From the NCBI GenBank assembly GCA_900454475.1, contig UGSS01000002.1, forward strand, positions 1,631,605 to 1,695,604: a stretch of DNA of 64,000 nucleotides, given 5' to 3'. The notes beneath the pieces were generated by a model, which was not told where the DNA came from, searched no databases, and saw only the letters and a list, made by a program, of their open reading frames with translations. Positions 11,425 to 23,505 of this stretch are shown here, one piece after another; within the stretch, counting starts at the first letter, position 1; every line of letters begins with the position of its first letter. Source of the stretch: [Pasteurella] mairii. Lineage in GTDB: Bacteria; Pseudomonadota; Gammaproteobacteria; Enterobacterales; Pasteurellaceae. Made by a program: the position numbers and the translations under genes.

Positions 11425-12350
11425 TCCTTACTCAACTCCAAAATTTTCACCACTAACTGCTCAAAAGAATAACCAACTGTGGCTGCCGATTTCGGAAATA
11501 AACTATGGCTGGTCATCCCTGGGGTCGTATTGACTTCAACTAATCTAAATTGCCCTTTTCCATCCATCATCACATCAATTCGGCTCCAACCGCGACAACC
11601 AACAACATGATAAGCGCGTTTGACTAACTCGCGTAATTCCTGTTCACGTTCTGCCGACAAACCGGACGGACAAAAATATTGCGTATTATCAGAGAGATAT
11701 TTAGCGTTATAATCATAAAACTCGCCTTCCGGCACAATTTTAATGGAAGGCAATACTTCATTATCCAATACCGGCACCGTCAACTCATCACCCGAAAGCC
11801 ATTCTTCAATTAATACCGTTTCATCAAATTTCAATGCAAATTCGACCGCTCTTTTCAGCTCATCCACCGCTTTGACCTTGGTCAACCCAACGCTAGACCC
11901 CTCCAACGAAGGCTTCACCATTAACGGAAGTCCCAATTTTTCGACAACAGCGTGCGGATTTAGTTCTGCTAGCGAAGAGCGTGTCACAATCTCCATTTCC
12001 GCTACCGGCAAACCAAAAGCTTTCCACAACATTTTGGTTCTCATTTTGTCCATAGTCAACGCCGACGCCATCACACCGCAACCAGTATAAGGAATGCCGA
12101 TTTGCTCCAATAAACCTTGCATAGCGCCATCTTCACCGCTGCGCCCATGCAAAATATTAAATACCCGATCAAATCCCTGCTCTTTTAAGGTTGCCACCGG
12201 AAATTCTTTTGGATCAATAGGATGCGCATCATAGCCCTGGTTACGCAACGCATCCAACACCGCCTGACCGGAACTTAACGACACCTCTCTTTCCGCTGAA
12301 GTTCCGCCTAATAAAACAGCAATTTTTTCTTGTTTTAATGTTTTTGTCAT
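11421..12350 (-). CDS. ddl: D-alanine--D-alanine ligase
   Basis: ATP-grasp enzyme making the D-Ala-D-Ala dipeptide for MurF. I chose ATG 12350 ([20 protein letters not shown]), giving 309 residues as in ddlB of related bacteria; a GTG 12 bases upstream is possible. Visible motifs: [14 protein letters not shown] at the N-terminus, [29 protein letters not shown] and [12 protein letters not shown]. It lies in the dcw cluster between murC (15 bases) and ftsQ (4-base overlap). Confidence 0.96.
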   Translation of the reverse strand: MTKTLKQEKIAVLLGGTSAEREVSLSSGQAVLDALRNQGYDAHPIDPKEFPVATLKEQGFDRVFNILHGRSGEDGAMQGLLEQIGIPYTGCGVMASALTMDKMRTKMLWKAFGLPVAEMEIVTRSSLAELNPHAVVEKLGLPLMVKPSLEGSSVGLTKVKAVDELKRAVEFALKFDETVLIEEWLSGDELTVPVLDNEVLPSIKIVPEGEFYDYNAKYLSDNTQYFCPSGLSAEREQELRELVKRAYHVVGCRGWSRIDVMMDGKGQFRLVEVNTTPGMTSHSLFPKSAATVGYSFEQLVVKILELSKE

Positions 12351-12365
12351 TTTAACTACCACTAT

Positions 12366-13796
12366 TTATTCATTCGTCCAACGTTCGGTCAATTGACGAG
12401 AAAGTTTGCTCACATTGCCCGCCCCTTGTGCCAAAATTAAATCTCCGTCTTGAATAACCTGATCCAAGATTTTCGGCAACTGCTCATGATCCGCCACAAA
12501 AATCGGATCCACTTTACCTAAGTTACGAATAGAACGACTTAATGAACGACTATCCGCCCCCGGAATTGGTGCTTCGCCCGCCGCATAAACTTCCAACATA
12601 ATCAGCACGTCCACCTGCGATAAGACTTGCACAAAATCATCAAACAAATCGCGTGTACGGGAATAGCGATGCGGTTGAAAAATCATCACAATACGTTTAT
12701 TTTCCCAACCTTGACGCGCCGCCTGAATGGTAACACCCACTTCCGTCGGATGGTGACCGTAATCATCTACCAACATCACTTTACCATTCGGTCGAATAAA
12801 TTGTCCCAACTGATCAAAACGACGTCCCGCTCCTTGGAAATCCGCTAATGCCGCTAAAATCGCCTCGTCATCAATGCCCTCTTCTTTCGCCACGGCTAAC
12901 GCCGCTGTCGCATTTAAGGCATTATGTTTGCCCGGAACATTAAGCAATACGTCTATCCGCTGACCACTTGGTGTCATCACGGTATAATGTCCTTGGAAAC
13001 CAGTTTGTTGATAATCTTCAATGCGATAATCCGCGTGTTCGCTAAATCCGTAGGTGATCACTTGACGAGCGACTTTCGGAGTTAATTCATTCAGCACCGG
13101 ATCATCAGCGCACATCACTGCCAAACCATAAAACGGTAAATTATGTAAGAAATTTACATAAGTCTGTTTCATTTCCTCAAAATCACCATGATAAGTATCC
13201 ATATGATCCGGTTCAATATTAGTGATCACTGAAACCATTGGCTGCAAATGCAAAAAAGACGCATCACTTTCATCAGCTTCTGCAATTAAATAACGACTAC
13301 ACCCCAAATGCGCATTAGTACCGGCAGATTTTACCAATCCACCATTCACAAAGGTCGGATCCAGTTTAGCTTGCGCATAAATCATTGAAATCATTGCTGT
13401 TGTGGTAGTTTTCCCATGTGTGCCCGCAACCGCAATTCCATGACGAAAACGCATGATCTCCGCCAACATTTGCGCCCGTTGGATCACGGGAATACGTCTT
13501 TCTTGCGCCGCTAAAACTTCCAAATTATCCGGCTTAATTGCACTGGATACCACTACCACGCTCGCACCTTCAATATTACTGGCTTGATGCGAAAAATAAA
13601 TCTTGGCGCCTAAAGAAATTAAGCGATTTGTGACCGCACTTTCTGCGATATCCGAACCGCTAATCAAATACCCCTCATTTAATAACACTTCCGCAATACC
13701 GCCCATACCCGCGCCGCCAATACCGACAAAATGAATTTGACGTACCCGACGCATTTCCGGCACAGTTTGTCTTACGCGCTGTCTAAAATCTTGCAT
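12366..13796 (-). CDS. murC: UDP-N-acetylmuramate--L-alanine ligase
   Basis: Adds L-Ala to UDP-MurNAc, the first amino-acid step of peptidoglycan precursor synthesis. It has 476 residues. The N-terminal Rossmann segment is [17 protein letters not shown], the ATP-binding motif [11 protein letters not shown] lies near residue 125, and [10 protein letters not shown], a Mur-ligase signature, near residue 345. It is 10 bases downstream of murG and directly upstream of ddl. A paralogous ligase, Mpl, is encoded at 37767-39134 and recycles tripeptide. Confidence 0.97.
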   Translation of the reverse strand: MQDFRQRVRQTVPEMRRVRQIHFVGIGGAGMGGIAEVLLNEGYLISGSDIAESAVTNRLISLGAKIYFSHQASNIEGASVVVVSSAIKPDNLEVLAAQERRIPVIQRAQMLAEIMRFRHGIAVAGTHGKTTTTAMISMIYAQAKLDPTFVNGGLVKSAGTNAHLGCSRYLIAEADESDASFLHLQPMVSVITNIEPDHMDTYHGDFEEMKQTYVNFLHNLPFYGLAVMCADDPVLNELTPKVARQVITYGFSEHADYRIEDYQQTGFQGHYTVMTPSGQRIDVLLNVPGKHNALNATAALAVAKEEGIDDEAILAALADFQGAGRRFDQLGQFIRPNGKVMLVDDYGHHPTEVGVTIQAARQGWENKRIVMIFQPHRYSRTRDLFDDFVQVLSQVDVLIMLEVYAAGEAPIPGADSRSLSRSIRNLGKVDPIFVADHEQLPKILDQVIQDGDLILAQGAGNVSKLSRQLTERWTNE

Positions 13797-13806
13797 ATTC
13801 TTATCC

Positions 13807-14865
13807 TTATTTCGCCACTTCAGAGATCACATCAGCGACACGTTTTGCCGCCAACGGAGCGGACATGGACTTCGCTTTCACTGCCATATTCAATAATTTG
13901 TCACGATCTAACTGCTGTAACAAAGTTATCAAGGCTTGTGCAGTTAAATCAGCTTGCTCAATAATATACGCCGCCTCAACATCTGCCAAATATTTAGCAT
14001 TTAAATATTGTTGCTTATCTTTATGTTGAAACGGAACAAAAATCGCCGGCGTTCCAACCGCCGCCAATTCACAAACCGTCAAGGCGCCAGAACGACAAAT
14101 CACAATATCCGCCCAGCTATAGGCTTCCGCCATATTATCAATAAACTCAAGGACTTTTACATCTGCATCTGCAGCATAAAGTGCGGTGATTTTTTCCACT
14201 GATCCTGCGCCTACTTGATGACGAACTTCTAATTGTTCGCCTAATGCCTTCACCACGTCCGGCATCACCAAATTCAGCACTCTCGCCCCTTGGCTACCGC
14301 CCACCACCAATACTTTCAATTTGCCCGAACGTGACGCAAAACGCGTTTGGGGATCTGGCGTTAAAAATAAATCCTCTCTTACCGGATTTCCCACCACTTC
14401 CGCATTTGGAAATGCACGTGGAAAGGCTTGCAACACGCGAGTCGCCATTTTCGCCAACCAATTATTCGTCAATCCCGCCACCGCATTTTGTTCATGTAAA
14501 ACAATCGGAATGCCACATAATTTCGCGGCTAATCCGCCCGGTCCGGAAACATAACCGCCCATACCTAATACCGCATCAGGTTGATAACGCTGAATAATTT
14601 TACGCGCTTGTAATACCGCACGTAAAACAGCAAAAGGCGCTTTCAATAACGCCTTAACGCCTTTACCACGTAGCCCGGAAATTTGAATAAACTCAATAGG
14701 AATATTGTGCTTCGGTACTAATGTGGCTTCCATACGATCTTTGGTTCCCAACCAACAAATTTCCCAGCCTTGTTTTTGCAAATATTGCGCTACGGCAATC
14801 GCTGGAAAAACGTGTCCACCGGTACCGCCCGCCATTACTAATAATCGTTTTGCTTTTTCTGTCAC
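13807..14865 (-). CDS. murG: Lipid II synthase MurG (GlcNAc transferase)
   Basis: Peripheral inner-membrane GT28 glycosyltransferase that adds GlcNAc to lipid I. It has 352 residues. The N-terminal glycine-rich [14 protein letters not shown] loop is at about residues 13-26. The UDP-GlcNAc site appears as [23 protein letters not shown] followed by [12 protein letters not shown]. It lies between ftsW (17 bases) and murC, the standard dcw position. Confidence 0.97.
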   Translation of the reverse strand: MTEKAKRLLVMAGGTGGHVFPAIAVAQYLQKQGWEICWLGTKDRMEATLVPKHNIPIEFIQISGLRGKGVKALLKAPFAVLRAVLQARKIIQRYQPDAVLGMGGYVSGPGGLAAKLCGIPIVLHEQNAVAGLTNNWLAKMATRVLQAFPRAFPNAEVVGNPVREDLFLTPDPQTRFASRSGKLKVLVVGGSQGARVLNLVMPDVVKALGEQLEVRHQVGAGSVEKITALYAADADVKVLEFIDNMAEAYSWADIVICRSGALTVCELAAVGTPAIFVPFQHKDKQQYLNAKYLADVEAAYIIEQADLTAQALITLLQQLDRDKLLNMAVKAKSMSAPLAAKRVADVISEVAK

Positions 14866-14882
14866 TCTTTATCCCCAATATA

Positions 14883-16073
14883 TTAATCGTCACGCAAACG
14901 GGCTTGTCCGCCTCGCATCAAACGATTTTCGTGATCGATACGCAATAAAACCCCAATGCTAATTGCCATAATAATTAAACTTGAACCACCATAACTGACC
15001 AAAGGAAAGGTCAGTCCTTTAGTCGGCAGCAAGCCAAGCGCCATGCCTAAATTCACAAATCCTTGGAAAAAAATCCAAAAGCTAATGCCAAAGGCAAAAA
15101 ATCCCTTAAACCGCTGTTCCAGTTGTAGCGATTCGCGCCCGATTTTCATTGCTCTAAAAATCAATAATGCTAATAGTACAATCACCACAAATACGCCGAT
15201 AAAGCCAAATTCCTCACCGACCACTGCCATCACGAAGTCGGTATGCGCTTCTGGTAAATATTCTAATTTTTGAATGGAATTCCCCAAGCCTTCGCCACTA
15301 AACTCACCGCGCCCGAACGCCATCAAGGAATTTGATAGCTGAAAGCCGGTACCGTAAGGATCTTTGAAAGGATCCATAAAACCGGTTAAGCGCTTTAAGC
15401 GGTATGCCGATGAAATTGCCAACCAAAGCAGCAATAAAATCCCCAAGCCACCTAGCGCAACGAATTGCCAGAAATTAGCGCCGACAATAAACAATAAACC
15501 GAAAGTAATAATGAAAAGTACCACTGTACTTCCCAAATCCGGTTGCAAAAGAATGAAAAAGCCTAAGGTTCCCATCACTAAGAGCGGTTTAAATGCGCTG
15601 AGTTTTTTACTGCGCACTTCATCATAACGACGAGTAAAATAACTAGCTAAAAAACAGGTTAAGGCTAACTTAGCAAATTCTGCCGGCTGGAAATTAAAAA
15701 CGACCAAATTAATCCAACGTCTCGCCCCGTTAATCTTCGAGCCGATACCAGGAACAAGCACTAATACCAATAAAATCAACGCAATCCAAAACAGGCGAGC
15801 GTGCCATTTTTCCCACATATCCATCGGCACCTGCACAAAAAAATAGCAAGCAAAAATCGACAACACCACATAAACCGCATCGCGTTTGGCAAAATAAAAA
15901 GAATCATTAAATAATCTTGTTCCTACTGGAATTGACGCGGAAGATACTGCAATCAAGCCGACAAATAACAAGGTAATAAACAGCCACAACAGCGCCCGAT
16001 CATATAACAAATTGTTAGGAGTAATCGTCGCACTTTGCTCATACAGCCGCTTAGCTTTATCTAAAAATTCCAT
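14883..16073 (-). CDS. ftsW: Septal SEDS glycosyltransferase FtsW
   Basis: Polytopic SEDS-family peptidoglycan polymerase that works with FtsI at the septum. It has 396 residues and about ten membrane helices. The signature GLLPTKGLTFPLVSYGGSS lies near the C-terminus, and the periplasmic loop has LPEAHTDFVMAVVGEEFG. It sits between murD and murG (4 and 17 bases). The E. coli name and position agree. Confidence 0.96.
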   Translation of the reverse strand: MEFLDKAKRLYEQSATITPNNLLYDRALLWLFITLLFVGLIAVSSASIPVGTRLFNDSFYFAKRDAVYVVLSIFACYFFVQVPMDMWEKWHARLFWIALILLVLVLVPGIGSKINGARRWINLVVFNFQPAEFAKLALTCFLASYFTRRYDEVRSKKLSAFKPLLVMGTLGFFILLQPDLGSTVVLFIITFGLLFIVGANFWQFVALGGLGILLLLWLAISSAYRLKRLTGFMDPFKDPYGTGFQLSNSLMAFGRGEFSGEGLGNSIQKLEYLPEAHTDFVMAVVGEEFGFIGVFVVIVLLALLIFRAMKIGRESLQLEQRFKGFFAFGISFWIFFQGFVNLGMALGLLPTKGLTFPLVSYGGSSLIIMAISIGVLLRIDHENRLMRGGQARLRDD

Positions 16074-16076
16074 TCC

Positions 16077-17393
16077 CTATCCCAATAATTTCGCCAATCG
16101 GGTAAATTCCTCACCCCGTTTTTCAAAAGAACTAAATTGATCTAAACTGGCACAAGCCGGCGACAGCAATACCATATCGCCCGCTTTCACTTGTTGACTT
16201 AACGCGTTCATTGCCTGCTCCATCGTGTCAAACAATTGACTCTGCGCCGATAGTGCCGCTAATTGTTGACCATCTTGACCAAAGCAATAGCAATAAATAT
16301 ATGGTTGATTAATCAAGGTTTTTAATTCTGAAAAATCTGCTCCTTTACCATCACCACCCAATAATAAATGTAAGTTTCCATCTAAAAATAAACCGGTTAA
16401 TGCCGCCACAGTACTGCCGACATTGGTGGCTTTAGAATCATTAACCCAACGCACACCATGCGCCAAATGGGCTAATTGAAAACGGTGATCCAAACCGCTG
16501 AACGTCGAAAGTGCGGTCTGAATTCCGGCTAAATTAATGCCCACCGCTTGAGCCAAGGCAATGGATGCCAGCGCGTTCATGTAATTATGTCGCCCGCTCA
16601 ATTTGATTTGATCGCAAGGCAAAATCACCTGCTCACCCGCCATCAAATATTGCTTACCATCTTCAGTTTTTAACCAATAATCCGCCTGATGTTCCGCAAA
16701 GCTCACTTGATGCTGCGCGCTTTGTTGTCCATCTTCGCGCGTTAATCTGTCTTCTGCATTCACCACCGCGGTTTGACAATGCTGATAAATTTTAAGTTTA
16801 GCTTGACGATAATCTTCCAAATCCACATAGCGATTCATATGATCTTCTGTCACATTCAATACTGTCGCGGCGACGGCATGCAAACTATAAATGGTTTCTA
16901 ATTGGAAGCTGGACAACTCCAACACATAAAGATCATAATCCTCATCCAACAAGGACAATGCCGGAATGCCAATATTCCCGCCCATGCCCACTTTCAAGCC
17001 GCCCGCTTTTGCCATTTCCGCCACCAGCGTCGTCACCGTGCTTTTTCCATTCGAGCCGGTAATTGCTACAATCGGCTTGGTTGCTGCGCGGCAAAATAAC
17101 TCAATATCGCCAATGACTTCAACACCGGCTTGAAGTGCGGTCTGAATTTCCGGTGTTTTAACCGCCAATCCCGGGCTTATCACGATAATATCGCTATCCA
17201 ATAACCAATCCACATTCAACCCGCCGGTATGGAGTGGAATCTCGGCTTTTTGTGCCAATTGATCTGCGCCGGGCGGATTGGTACGCGTATCGATCACACG
17301 AATATTCGCCCCCTGTTTAAGCAGAAAATCCACGCAAGAAAGTCCGGTTTTACCCAAACCAATCACCGTTACTTTTTTATCTTGATAAGACAT
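16077..17393 (-). CDS. murD: UDP-MurNAc-L-alanine--D-glutamate ligase
   Basis: Adds D-Glu to UDP-MurNAc-L-Ala. It has 438 residues, starting VTVIGLGKTGLSCVDFLL (UDP-substrate-binding domain), with ATP-binding GSNGKSTVTTLV near residue 113. WVNDSKATNVGST near residue 318 is a Mur-family signature, and LSPACASLDQF lies near the C-terminus. It is four bases upstream of ftsW and 25 bases after mraY. Confidence 0.97.
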   Translation of the reverse strand: MSYQDKKVTVIGLGKTGLSCVDFLLKQGANIRVIDTRTNPPGADQLAQKAEIPLHTGGLNVDWLLDSDIIVISPGLAVKTPEIQTALQAGVEVIGDIELFCRAATKPIVAITGSNGKSTVTTLVAEMAKAGGLKVGMGGNIGIPALSLLDEDYDLYVLELSSFQLETIYSLHAVAATVLNVTEDHMNRYVDLEDYRQAKLKIYQHCQTAVVNAEDRLTREDGQQSAQHQVSFAEHQADYWLKTEDGKQYLMAGEQVILPCDQIKLSGRHNYMNALASIALAQAVGINLAGIQTALSTFSGLDHRFQLAHLAHGVRWVNDSKATNVGSTVAALTGLFLDGNLHLLLGGDGKGADFSELKTLINQPYIYCYCFGQDGQQLAALSAQSQLFDTMEQAMNALSQQVKAGDMVLLSPACASLDQFSSFEKRGEEFTRLAKLLG

Positions 17394-17417
17394 TTTTATC
17401 CTATTTCCAACCGTGTA

Positions 17418-18500
17418 TTAACGTAATTTTAAAGTCATTAAGCCAAGCAATACCAACATCAACGAGATAATCCAAAAGCGAATTATCACGCGTGGTTCTG
17501 GCCAACCTTTTAATTCAAAGTGATGGTGAATTGGTGCCATTCGGAAAATGCGTTGCTTGCGTAATTTATAAGAACCCACCTGCAAAATTACAGAGACGGT
17601 TTCCATCACAAACACCCCGCCCATAATCACCAATAAAAACTCTTGACGCACCAATACCGCCACAACACCCAGCGCACCGCCTAGAGCAAGGGAGCCGACA
17701 TCCCCCATAAACACTTGTGCCGGATAGGTGTTAAACCAAAGAAAACCCAATCCCGCGCCGACAATAGCAGTACAAAATACCACTAACTCGGAGGCATGTT
17801 TAATATATGGGATATAGAGATATTTTGACCATTCAATATTACCGGTCGCCCAAGCAATCAGCGCAAATGCCCCGGCAACAAATACGGTCGGCATAATAGC
17901 AAGACCGTCTAAACCATCAGTTAAATTTACCGCGTTACTGGTTCCAACAATCACGAAATACGCCAAAATAATATAGAATAAGCCCAATTGTGGCATCACG
18001 TCTTTGAAAAAAGGAACCACTAATTTTGTTGCATCTGTATCTTTGCCCACTGCATACATACCAAAAACCGCTACCAACGCGATAGTTGACAGCCAAAAAT
18101 ATTTCCAACGGGCAATTAATCCGTCGGTATTTTTGCGGGTAATTTTGCGATAATCATCAACAAAACCCACTGCGCCATAACCAAACAGCACAAATAAACT
18201 GAACCACACATAAGGATTGGTCAAATTTACCCATAACAACGTGCTAACGCCGATTGAGATTAAAATCATAATCCCCCCCATGGTTGGCGTACCGCGTTTA
18301 CTTAAATGGCTTTCCGGTCCATCATTACGCACTTCTTGACCGAATTTCAAAATTTGTAACCGACGAATGACCTTCGGTCCAACCCACAACGACAATAAAA
18401 GCGCGGTAAATAACGCCATTACTGCACGCATAGTGATATAAGAAATAACATTAAATCCGCTATAAAATTGTTGTAAATATTCAGCGAGCCAAACTAACAT
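17418..18500 (-). CDS. mraY: Phospho-MurNAc-pentapeptide translocase (lipid I synthase)
   Basis: Integral membrane enzyme transferring phospho-MurNAc-pentapeptide to undecaprenyl phosphate. It has 360 residues, matching E. coli, and ten expected helices. Active-site signatures: VDDYRKI (near residue 117), [11 protein letters not shown] (near residue 190) and the [11 protein letters not shown] motif (near residue 325). It overlaps the murF stop by 7 bases. Confidence 0.97.
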   Translation of the reverse strand: MLVWLAEYLQQFYSGFNVISYITMRAVMALFTALLLSLWVGPKVIRRLQILKFGQEVRNDGPESHLSKRGTPTMGGIMILISIGVSTLLWVNLTNPYVWFSLFVLFGYGAVGFVDDYRKITRKNTDGLIARWKYFWLSTIALVAVFGMYAVGKDTDATKLVVPFFKDVMPQLGLFYIILAYFVIVGTSNAVNLTDGLDGLAIMPTVFVAGAFALIAWATGNIEWSKYLYIPYIKHASELVVFCTAIVGAGLGFLWFNTYPAQVFMGDVGSLALGGALGVVAVLVRQEFLLVIMGGVFVMETVSVILQVGSYKLRKQRIFRMAPIHHHFELKGWPEPRVIIRFWIISLMLVLLGLMTLKLR

Positions 18501-19876
18501 ACAAAATGATCCTTTAATGAATGAATCACATCTTCCATCTTCATTCGACGTGATCCCTTTGCCAATAAAACAACTTTCTGATTTTCTTTTAATTTTTGTT
18601 CAATAATATTTTTGAGATAATCGGCTAATGTGTTTTTATCTGAAAAATGTATTCCATGAGCAACATGGGAAATCAGCGCACTTTCTTCGCCAAAGCTAAC
18701 CACTAACTCCAATTCGGCACCTTTGACAAAATCCGCCACTTCTTGATGACAAGACCGAGTATTCTCGCCTAATTCCGCCATATCTCCAACAACTAAAATG
18801 CGAAATGCTGAATATTTTTGCAAAACACGAATCGCCGCCTGCAACGAGTTCACATTGGCATTATAGGTATCATCCAATAACAACAGGTTTTCATCTACTT
18901 GGATTGGAAATAAACGCCCTTTAACCTGCGATTTTTGCGCCAACCCTTGCTTCACTTGTTGTAAATTTGCCCCCACATTCATTGCCAATGCTGCCGCTGC
19001 CAAGGCATTACTAATATTATGTTGCCCTAAATATGCCGAATGCACCTCAATATTACCTTGCGGTGTGCAAAGCAAAAAAGTCGCGCCATTTTCCGTCATT
19101 TGTACCTGATCGGCATAATAATCCGCTTGCGAATTTGTCACAGAAAATGACCGCACTTGATGAATGCCGATTTCCGATCGCCAACGATCCAAATAGTGAC
19201 AATCCAAATTAATCACCACCATGCCATCATCCGCTAATCCGCGATAAATTTCGCCTTTCGCTTTTGCAACACCATCAATCGACCCAAAGCCCTCCAAATG
19301 CGCCGCGGCAACATTATTGACCAACGCCACATCCGGACGCACTAAATCCGTTGTATAAGCAATTTCACCAATATGATTCGCCCCCAACTCAATCACCGCA
19401 AATTGATGGCGCGGTTCAAGACGCAACAATGTCAAAGGCACACCAATATCATTGTTAAAATTCCCGTTGGTAAATAAAACCGCATCAGAATTGACCGCAC
19501 TTTGTTGCAAAATCGCCGCGGTCATCTCTTTCACCGTTGTTTTACCGGAGGATCCGGTTATTGCCACAGTTTTAGGATGTAAATACGCTTTTAACCATTT
19601 TGCCAATTGCCCCAAGGCAAGCCTTGTGTCGACAACCAAAATTTGTGGCACGTTAATGTCGCATTGGCGATCAACCACGACAGCAACACAGCCTTGCTCA
19701 ATGGCGTTGTTCAAATAATGATGCCCATCAAATTTCTCGCCTTTTAAAGCAAAAAATAATCCGTTTGGTGTATGTTGACGGGTGTCAGTGCTAACGTTTT
19801 CAACCGGCATTGTGGCATCACCGATTAATTGCCCGTTGAGGATCTCGGCAAGTTTTTTTGTTGTTAATGTAATCAT
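18494..19876 (-). CDS. murF: UDP-MurNAc-tripeptide--D-alanyl-D-alanine ligase
   Basis: Adds the D-Ala-D-Ala dipeptide made by Ddl, completing the pentapeptide precursor. It has 460 residues. [11 protein letters not shown] is at about 109-119, the family [12 protein letters not shown] near residue 333, and [10 protein letters not shown] near 363. It overlaps murE by 4 bases and mraY by 7, so the three are probably translationally coupled. Confidence 0.96.
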   Translation of the reverse strand: MITLTTKKLAEILNGQLIGDATMPVENVSTDTRQHTPNGLFFALKGEKFDGHHYLNNAIEQGCVAVVVDRQCDINVPQILVVDTRLALGQLAKWLKAYLHPKTVAITGSSGKTTVKEMTAAILQQSAVNSDAVLFTNGNFNNDIGVPLTLLRLEPRHQFAVIELGANHIGEIAYTTDLVRPDVALVNNVAAAHLEGFGSIDGVAKAKGEIYRGLADDGMVVINLDCHYLDRWRSEIGIHQVRSFSVTNSQADYYADQVQMTENGATFLLCTPQGNIEVHSAYLGQHNISNALAAAALAMNVGANLQQVKQGLAQKSQVKGRLFPIQVDENLLLLDDTYNANVNSLQAAIRVLQKYSAFRILVVGDMAELGENTRSCHQEVADFVKGAELELVVSFGEESALISHVAHGIHFSDKNTLADYLKNIIEQKLKENQKVVLLAKGSRRMKMEDVIHSLKDHFVC

Positions 19877-21339
19877 GACAAATAGCTCTTCGCTGTTTCT
19901 TGATCAGAAAAATGGTGTTTTTCCATTCCAATAATTTGATAATCTTCGTGACCTTTGCCGGCAATCAAAATCACGTCATTTTCCACCGCACTTTGAATCG
20001 CGGTTTTAATCGCTTCTGCGCGCTGGTGAATAATCTGCACCTGTGCAAGGTTGGTAAAACCGGCTTGAATATCTGCCATAATTTTCGCTGGATCTTCTGT
20101 ACGTGGGTTATCATCAGTGGCAATCACCTTATCCGCCAGCTTTTCCGCAATTTGCGCCATGAGCGGACGCTTACCGTTATCGCGGTCACCACCACAACCG
20201 AAAATGCACCACAGTTTTCCGTGACAATGAAGACGCGCAGCAGCTAAGGCTTTTTCCAAGGCGTCCGGCGTATGTGCATAATCCACAATCACCGTCGGTT
20301 TATGCGCCGCGGTGATCATTTCCATGCGACCGCAAACCCCGCTTAATTGGGAAGCGGTTGACGTTAATTGTTCGACTGAATAACCTAATGCCAATAAAGT
20401 TGCAGTCACCACCAGCAAATTACTCACATTAAATGCCCCGATTAAGCGACTTTCCAGTTTGCCATTGCCCCAACTTGAGGTAAATTCAATGCTCGCACCT
20501 TTGCTGGTGAAAGAAAGTGCGGTTAATTTTAACCATGTTTTTTGTGTCGGCTGATAATCAGGATGGCAACTGACAGCAATGGCGTTGGGTAATTGTGCCA
20601 ACCATTGCGCGCCAACTTCGTCATCCACATTAATAATTTGCTGCTTGGTATGCAATTCGGTAAATAAGCGTTTTTTCGCGTTGGCATATTCTTCCATCGT
20701 ATGATGGTAATCAAGATGATCACGGCTTAAATTGGTAAAAATTGCCGCGGCAAACGAAAGTGCTTCTACCCGATGTTGTACAAGTCCGTGCGACGATACT
20801 TCAATAGCCGCAAAATCCGCACCTTGACGAATAAATTGATCTAAAGAAGATTGAATTTCAATCGCCGATCCTGTCGTATTTGCCGCTTCTGTCGTTTTGC
20901 CAAATAGCCCGTTGCCAATTGTCCCCATCACTGCGCTAGTATGCCCTAACATTTGCGTCCATTGCGCCAGCAATTGCGCCACTGTGGTTTTTCCATTCGT
21001 TCCGGTCACACCTACTAAAGTCAAACGTTTTGATGGCTCGTGATAAAATTGATCGGCTAAGGCGGAAAGGGAGCATGATAGTTGAAAATAGGCAATGCAC
21101 GGAACGCCTTGCTCAACATGAATTTGCAAATGCTGCTGTGCAAAATCAGCGTCAAAAATGACCGCACTTGCCCCTTGTTTGATGGCTTGTGCAATATATT
21201 GACGACCGTCAGTTTGATGACCCTTAATGGCAACAAAAAGACAGCCAGTCTTTACAGAGCGGCTGTCTAAGGTCATACCTGTTAACTCAATATCCGGCAA
21301 TTGAAGATTTGCCCCAAAAAGTGTGGCGAGATTTTGCAT
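19873..21339 (-). CDS. murE: UDP-MurNAc-L-Ala-D-Glu--meso-diaminopimelate ligase
   Basis: Adds the third peptide residue. It has 488 residues with [12 protein letters not shown] near residue 114. The C-terminal [11 protein letters not shown] contains DNPR, the motif that selects meso-diaminopimelate over lysine, so the wall is of the usual Gram-negative type. It lies between ftsI (16 bases) and murF (4-base overlap). Three uptake-signal cores fall within or close to the coding sequence. Confidence 0.97.
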   Translation of the reverse strand: MQNLATLFGANLQLPDIELTGMTLDSRSVKTGCLFVAIKGHQTDGRQYIAQAIKQGASAVIFDADFAQQHLQIHVEQGVPCIAYFQLSCSLSALADQFYHEPSKRLTLVGVTGTNGKTTVAQLLAQWTQMLGHTSAVMGTIGNGLFGKTTEAANTTGSAIEIQSSLDQFIRQGADFAAIEVSSHGLVQHRVEALSFAAAIFTNLSRDHLDYHHTMEEYANAKKRLFTELHTKQQIINVDDEVGAQWLAQLPNAIAVSCHPDYQPTQKTWLKLTALSFTSKGASIEFTSSWGNGKLESRLIGAFNVSNLLVVTATLLALGYSVEQLTSTASQLSGVCGRMEMITAAHKPTVIVDYAHTPDALEKALAAARLHCHGKLWCIFGCGGDRDNGKRPLMAQIAEKLADKVIATDDNPRTEDPAKIMADIQAGFTNLAQVQIIHQRAEAIKTAIQSAVENDVILIAGKGHEDYQIIGMEKHHFSDQETAKSYLS

Positions 21340-21355
21340 AATTTACTCTTTTGAT

Positions 21356-23170
21356 TTAATTTACTTTTTGTTCTTTTTTATCACTAAGTCGAACCGTTCT
21401 TTTAGCGGTTTTATCCGACTCAACTGCATCCGGCATAATATTATTGGCGCGCAACGCATAACTCATAATATTAGAGAATACCGGCGCCGAAATTGCACCA
21501 CCGTAATAGCTCCCCGCTTTCGGTTCATTGATTAATACGACTAAAGCATAGCGAGGGTCTGAAATTGGTGCAATTCCAACGGTATACGCAACGTATTTAT
21601 CTACATAACGTCCGTTTTCTAGCTTTTTCGCTGTTCCAGTTTTGATACCAACCCGATAGCCCTCTACCATCGCTCTTTTGTTTTTAATTGCCACTTTTTC
21701 CAGCATATTCACAACATCTCGGGTGATTTTCTCGGAAAAAACTCGATTACCAATCACTGGTGGATCCACTTTTGTGATCGACAATGGGCGGTAAATACCG
21801 AAACTCCCTAAGGTGGCATAGGCATGTACCATTTGCAATGGAGTTGCCGTAATGCCATAACCATAAGCAACATTTGCTCGCTCAATATCCGCCCAACGCT
21901 TACGGTTAGCATTTAACAATCCAGATTGTTCCCCCACTAAACCCAAATCCGTCGGCTTTCCCAAGCCGGCATCTTGATACGTCTCCATTAAAGCATTCGG
22001 AGGCATACGTAACGCTAAACGACTTACTCCACGATTGCTAGAGTTTTCCAGAATTTGATCGAGTGTTTGTTTATCGCGTGGCGCAACATCCCTGACCTCA
22101 TGTCCATTAAGAACTAAAGGTCCGGTATTAATCACTTCATCACGTCGAACCACTCCTCGTTGAAGCGCGGTCAAAATCACGAAAGGTTTGACCGTCGAAC
22201 CCGGCTCAAAGGTATCGGTAATCGCACGGTTACGCATTAACTCGGCTTTCACACCCACTCGGTTATTTGGATTATAAGAAGGCGCATTTGCCATTGCCAA
22301 CACTTCGCCAGTACGAATATCAACCAATACTGCAGTTCCTGACTCAGCACGGTTTTCCACCACCGCAGTTTTAATTTCGCGATACACCATGGATTGTAAT
22401 TTTTCATCAATACTCAAGGTAACATCATGTGCATCATATTTTTTTATATTAGTAATATCTTCTACCACATTGCCGAATTTATCTTTACGAAAGGTACGCG
22501 AACCAGATTTACCAACCAACAAGGAGTTAAAACTTTTTTCGATACCCTCAATACCTTCTCCGTCGATATTGGTGTAGCCGATCAAGTGTGCAGTTTCTTC
22601 TACCCGTGGATAAAAACGTCTGGCTTCATCCTCAAGTGCAATACCTTTCAGATCCAGTTGTTTAACATAATCCGCAATTTGTGGCGAAATTTGACGCGCT
22701 AAATAAACAAAGCGCGATTTTGGATTTTTCTCAATATTTTTCAATATACTGTTATAAGAAATGCCTAATCCTTTCGCCAAAGCAGCCCAACGTTCTTTAT
22801 CTTTTAACGAATTTTGATCAAAAATCACCTTCGGATCAGCAACAACCGCATACATTGGCACACTAACGGATAATAATTGCCCATTACGATCTAAAATCGA
22901 ACCGCGGACAGAAAGAATCGTTTGCGTACGCAACGAACGTTTGTCAGCCTCATTCATCAGTGGCTCAGAATTAACTACTTGCACATAAGTCGCTCGCGCA
23001 ATCAATGCGCTTAACCCCATTAAAACCACAGCAATCGCCCAATAAAAACGCCCTTTTAAAAAACTTTTTTCATAAACGACAGGCTTTTTATTGCGTTTAG
23101 CACCTTCAATATTGTTAAGGGACTTTCTTGTTTTATTTAGATTTTTTTTATTATTATTTCGATTAACCAT
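21356..23170 (-). CDS. ftsI: Septal transpeptidase PBP3
   Basis: Class B penicillin-binding protein cross-linking septal peptidoglycan with FtsW. It has 604 residues: basic N-terminus, one TM segment at about residues 43-63 ([17 protein letters not shown]), a pedestal domain, then the transpeptidase domain. Active-site motifs in order are STVK (EPGSTVKPF), SSN (ENSSNRGVS) and KTG (GIKTGTAKK). Positions often mutated in beta-lactam-resistant H. influenzae PBP3 differ from what I recall of that sequence: Lys three residues after KTG where H. influenzae has Arg517, and Asp in YVDKYV where it has Asn526. This may simply be species variation. Confidence 0.96.
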   Translation of the reverse strand: MVNRNNNKKNLNKTRKSLNNIEGAKRNKKPVVYEKSFLKGRFYWAIAVVLMGLSALIARATYVQVVNSEPLMNEADKRSLRTQTILSVRGSILDRNGQLLSVSVPMYAVVADPKVIFDQNSLKDKERWAALAKGLGISYNSILKNIEKNPKSRFVYLARQISPQIADYVKQLDLKGIALEDEARRFYPRVEETAHLIGYTNIDGEGIEGIEKSFNSLLVGKSGSRTFRKDKFGNVVEDITNIKKYDAHDVTLSIDEKLQSMVYREIKTAVVENRAESGTAVLVDIRTGEVLAMANAPSYNPNNRVGVKAELMRNRAITDTFEPGSTVKPFVILTALQRGVVRRDEVINTGPLVLNGHEVRDVAPRDKQTLDQILENSSNRGVSRLALRMPPNALMETYQDAGLGKPTDLGLVGEQSGLLNANRKRWADIERANVAYGYGITATPLQMVHAYATLGSFGIYRPLSITKVDPPVIGNRVFSEKITRDVVNMLEKVAIKNKRAMVEGYRVGIKTGTAKKLENGRYVDKYVAYTVGIAPISDPRYALVVLINEPKAGSYYGGAISAPVFSNIMSYALRANNIMPDAVESDKTAKRTVRLSDKKEQKVN

Positions 23171-23184
23171 TATTTATCCTTAAC

Positions 23185-23505
23185 CTACTCTAAAATAATC
23201 ACTTCTTGGTCAGCGGTAATACCTTTCATTTTTAACTTTTCAGTCGCGATAGATTCAATACGAGTATTATCGCTTTGCGTCGCCTCTTCCAATTTCAAAT
23301 TGAGAAATTCATTTTCTAACGCCTGTTGCTGAAAAACCAATTCATTTTTTTCAGCAATCAATCCTCGGGTTTGATGAGTGATCCAAATGGTCCCCAAGGC
23401 AGTCAATAACACAGAAAACATCAAGCAAAACGCCAACTTATTGGCGGAAAATAAATCTTCTAAAATAATCTGCTGCAGCGGGTAGCGCTCTGAAGTAATT
23501 AACAT
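23185..23505 (-). CDS. ftsL: Cell division protein FtsL
   Basis: Small bitopic divisome protein (106 residues) that forms the FtsQLB complex. One hydrophobic segment lies at about residues 24-42 (LAFCLMFSVLLTALGTIWI), followed by a periplasmic leucine-rich coiled coil (NELVFQQQALENEFLNLKLEEA). Identity rests mostly on size, topology and its fixed place between rsmH and ftsI; its ATG abuts the rsmH stop (TAAATG). Confidence 0.93.
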   Translation of the reverse strand: MLITSERYPLQQIILEDLFSANKLAFCLMFSVLLTALGTIWITHQTRGLIAEKNELVFQQQALENEFLNLKLEEATQSDNTRIESIATEKLKMKGITADQEVIILE

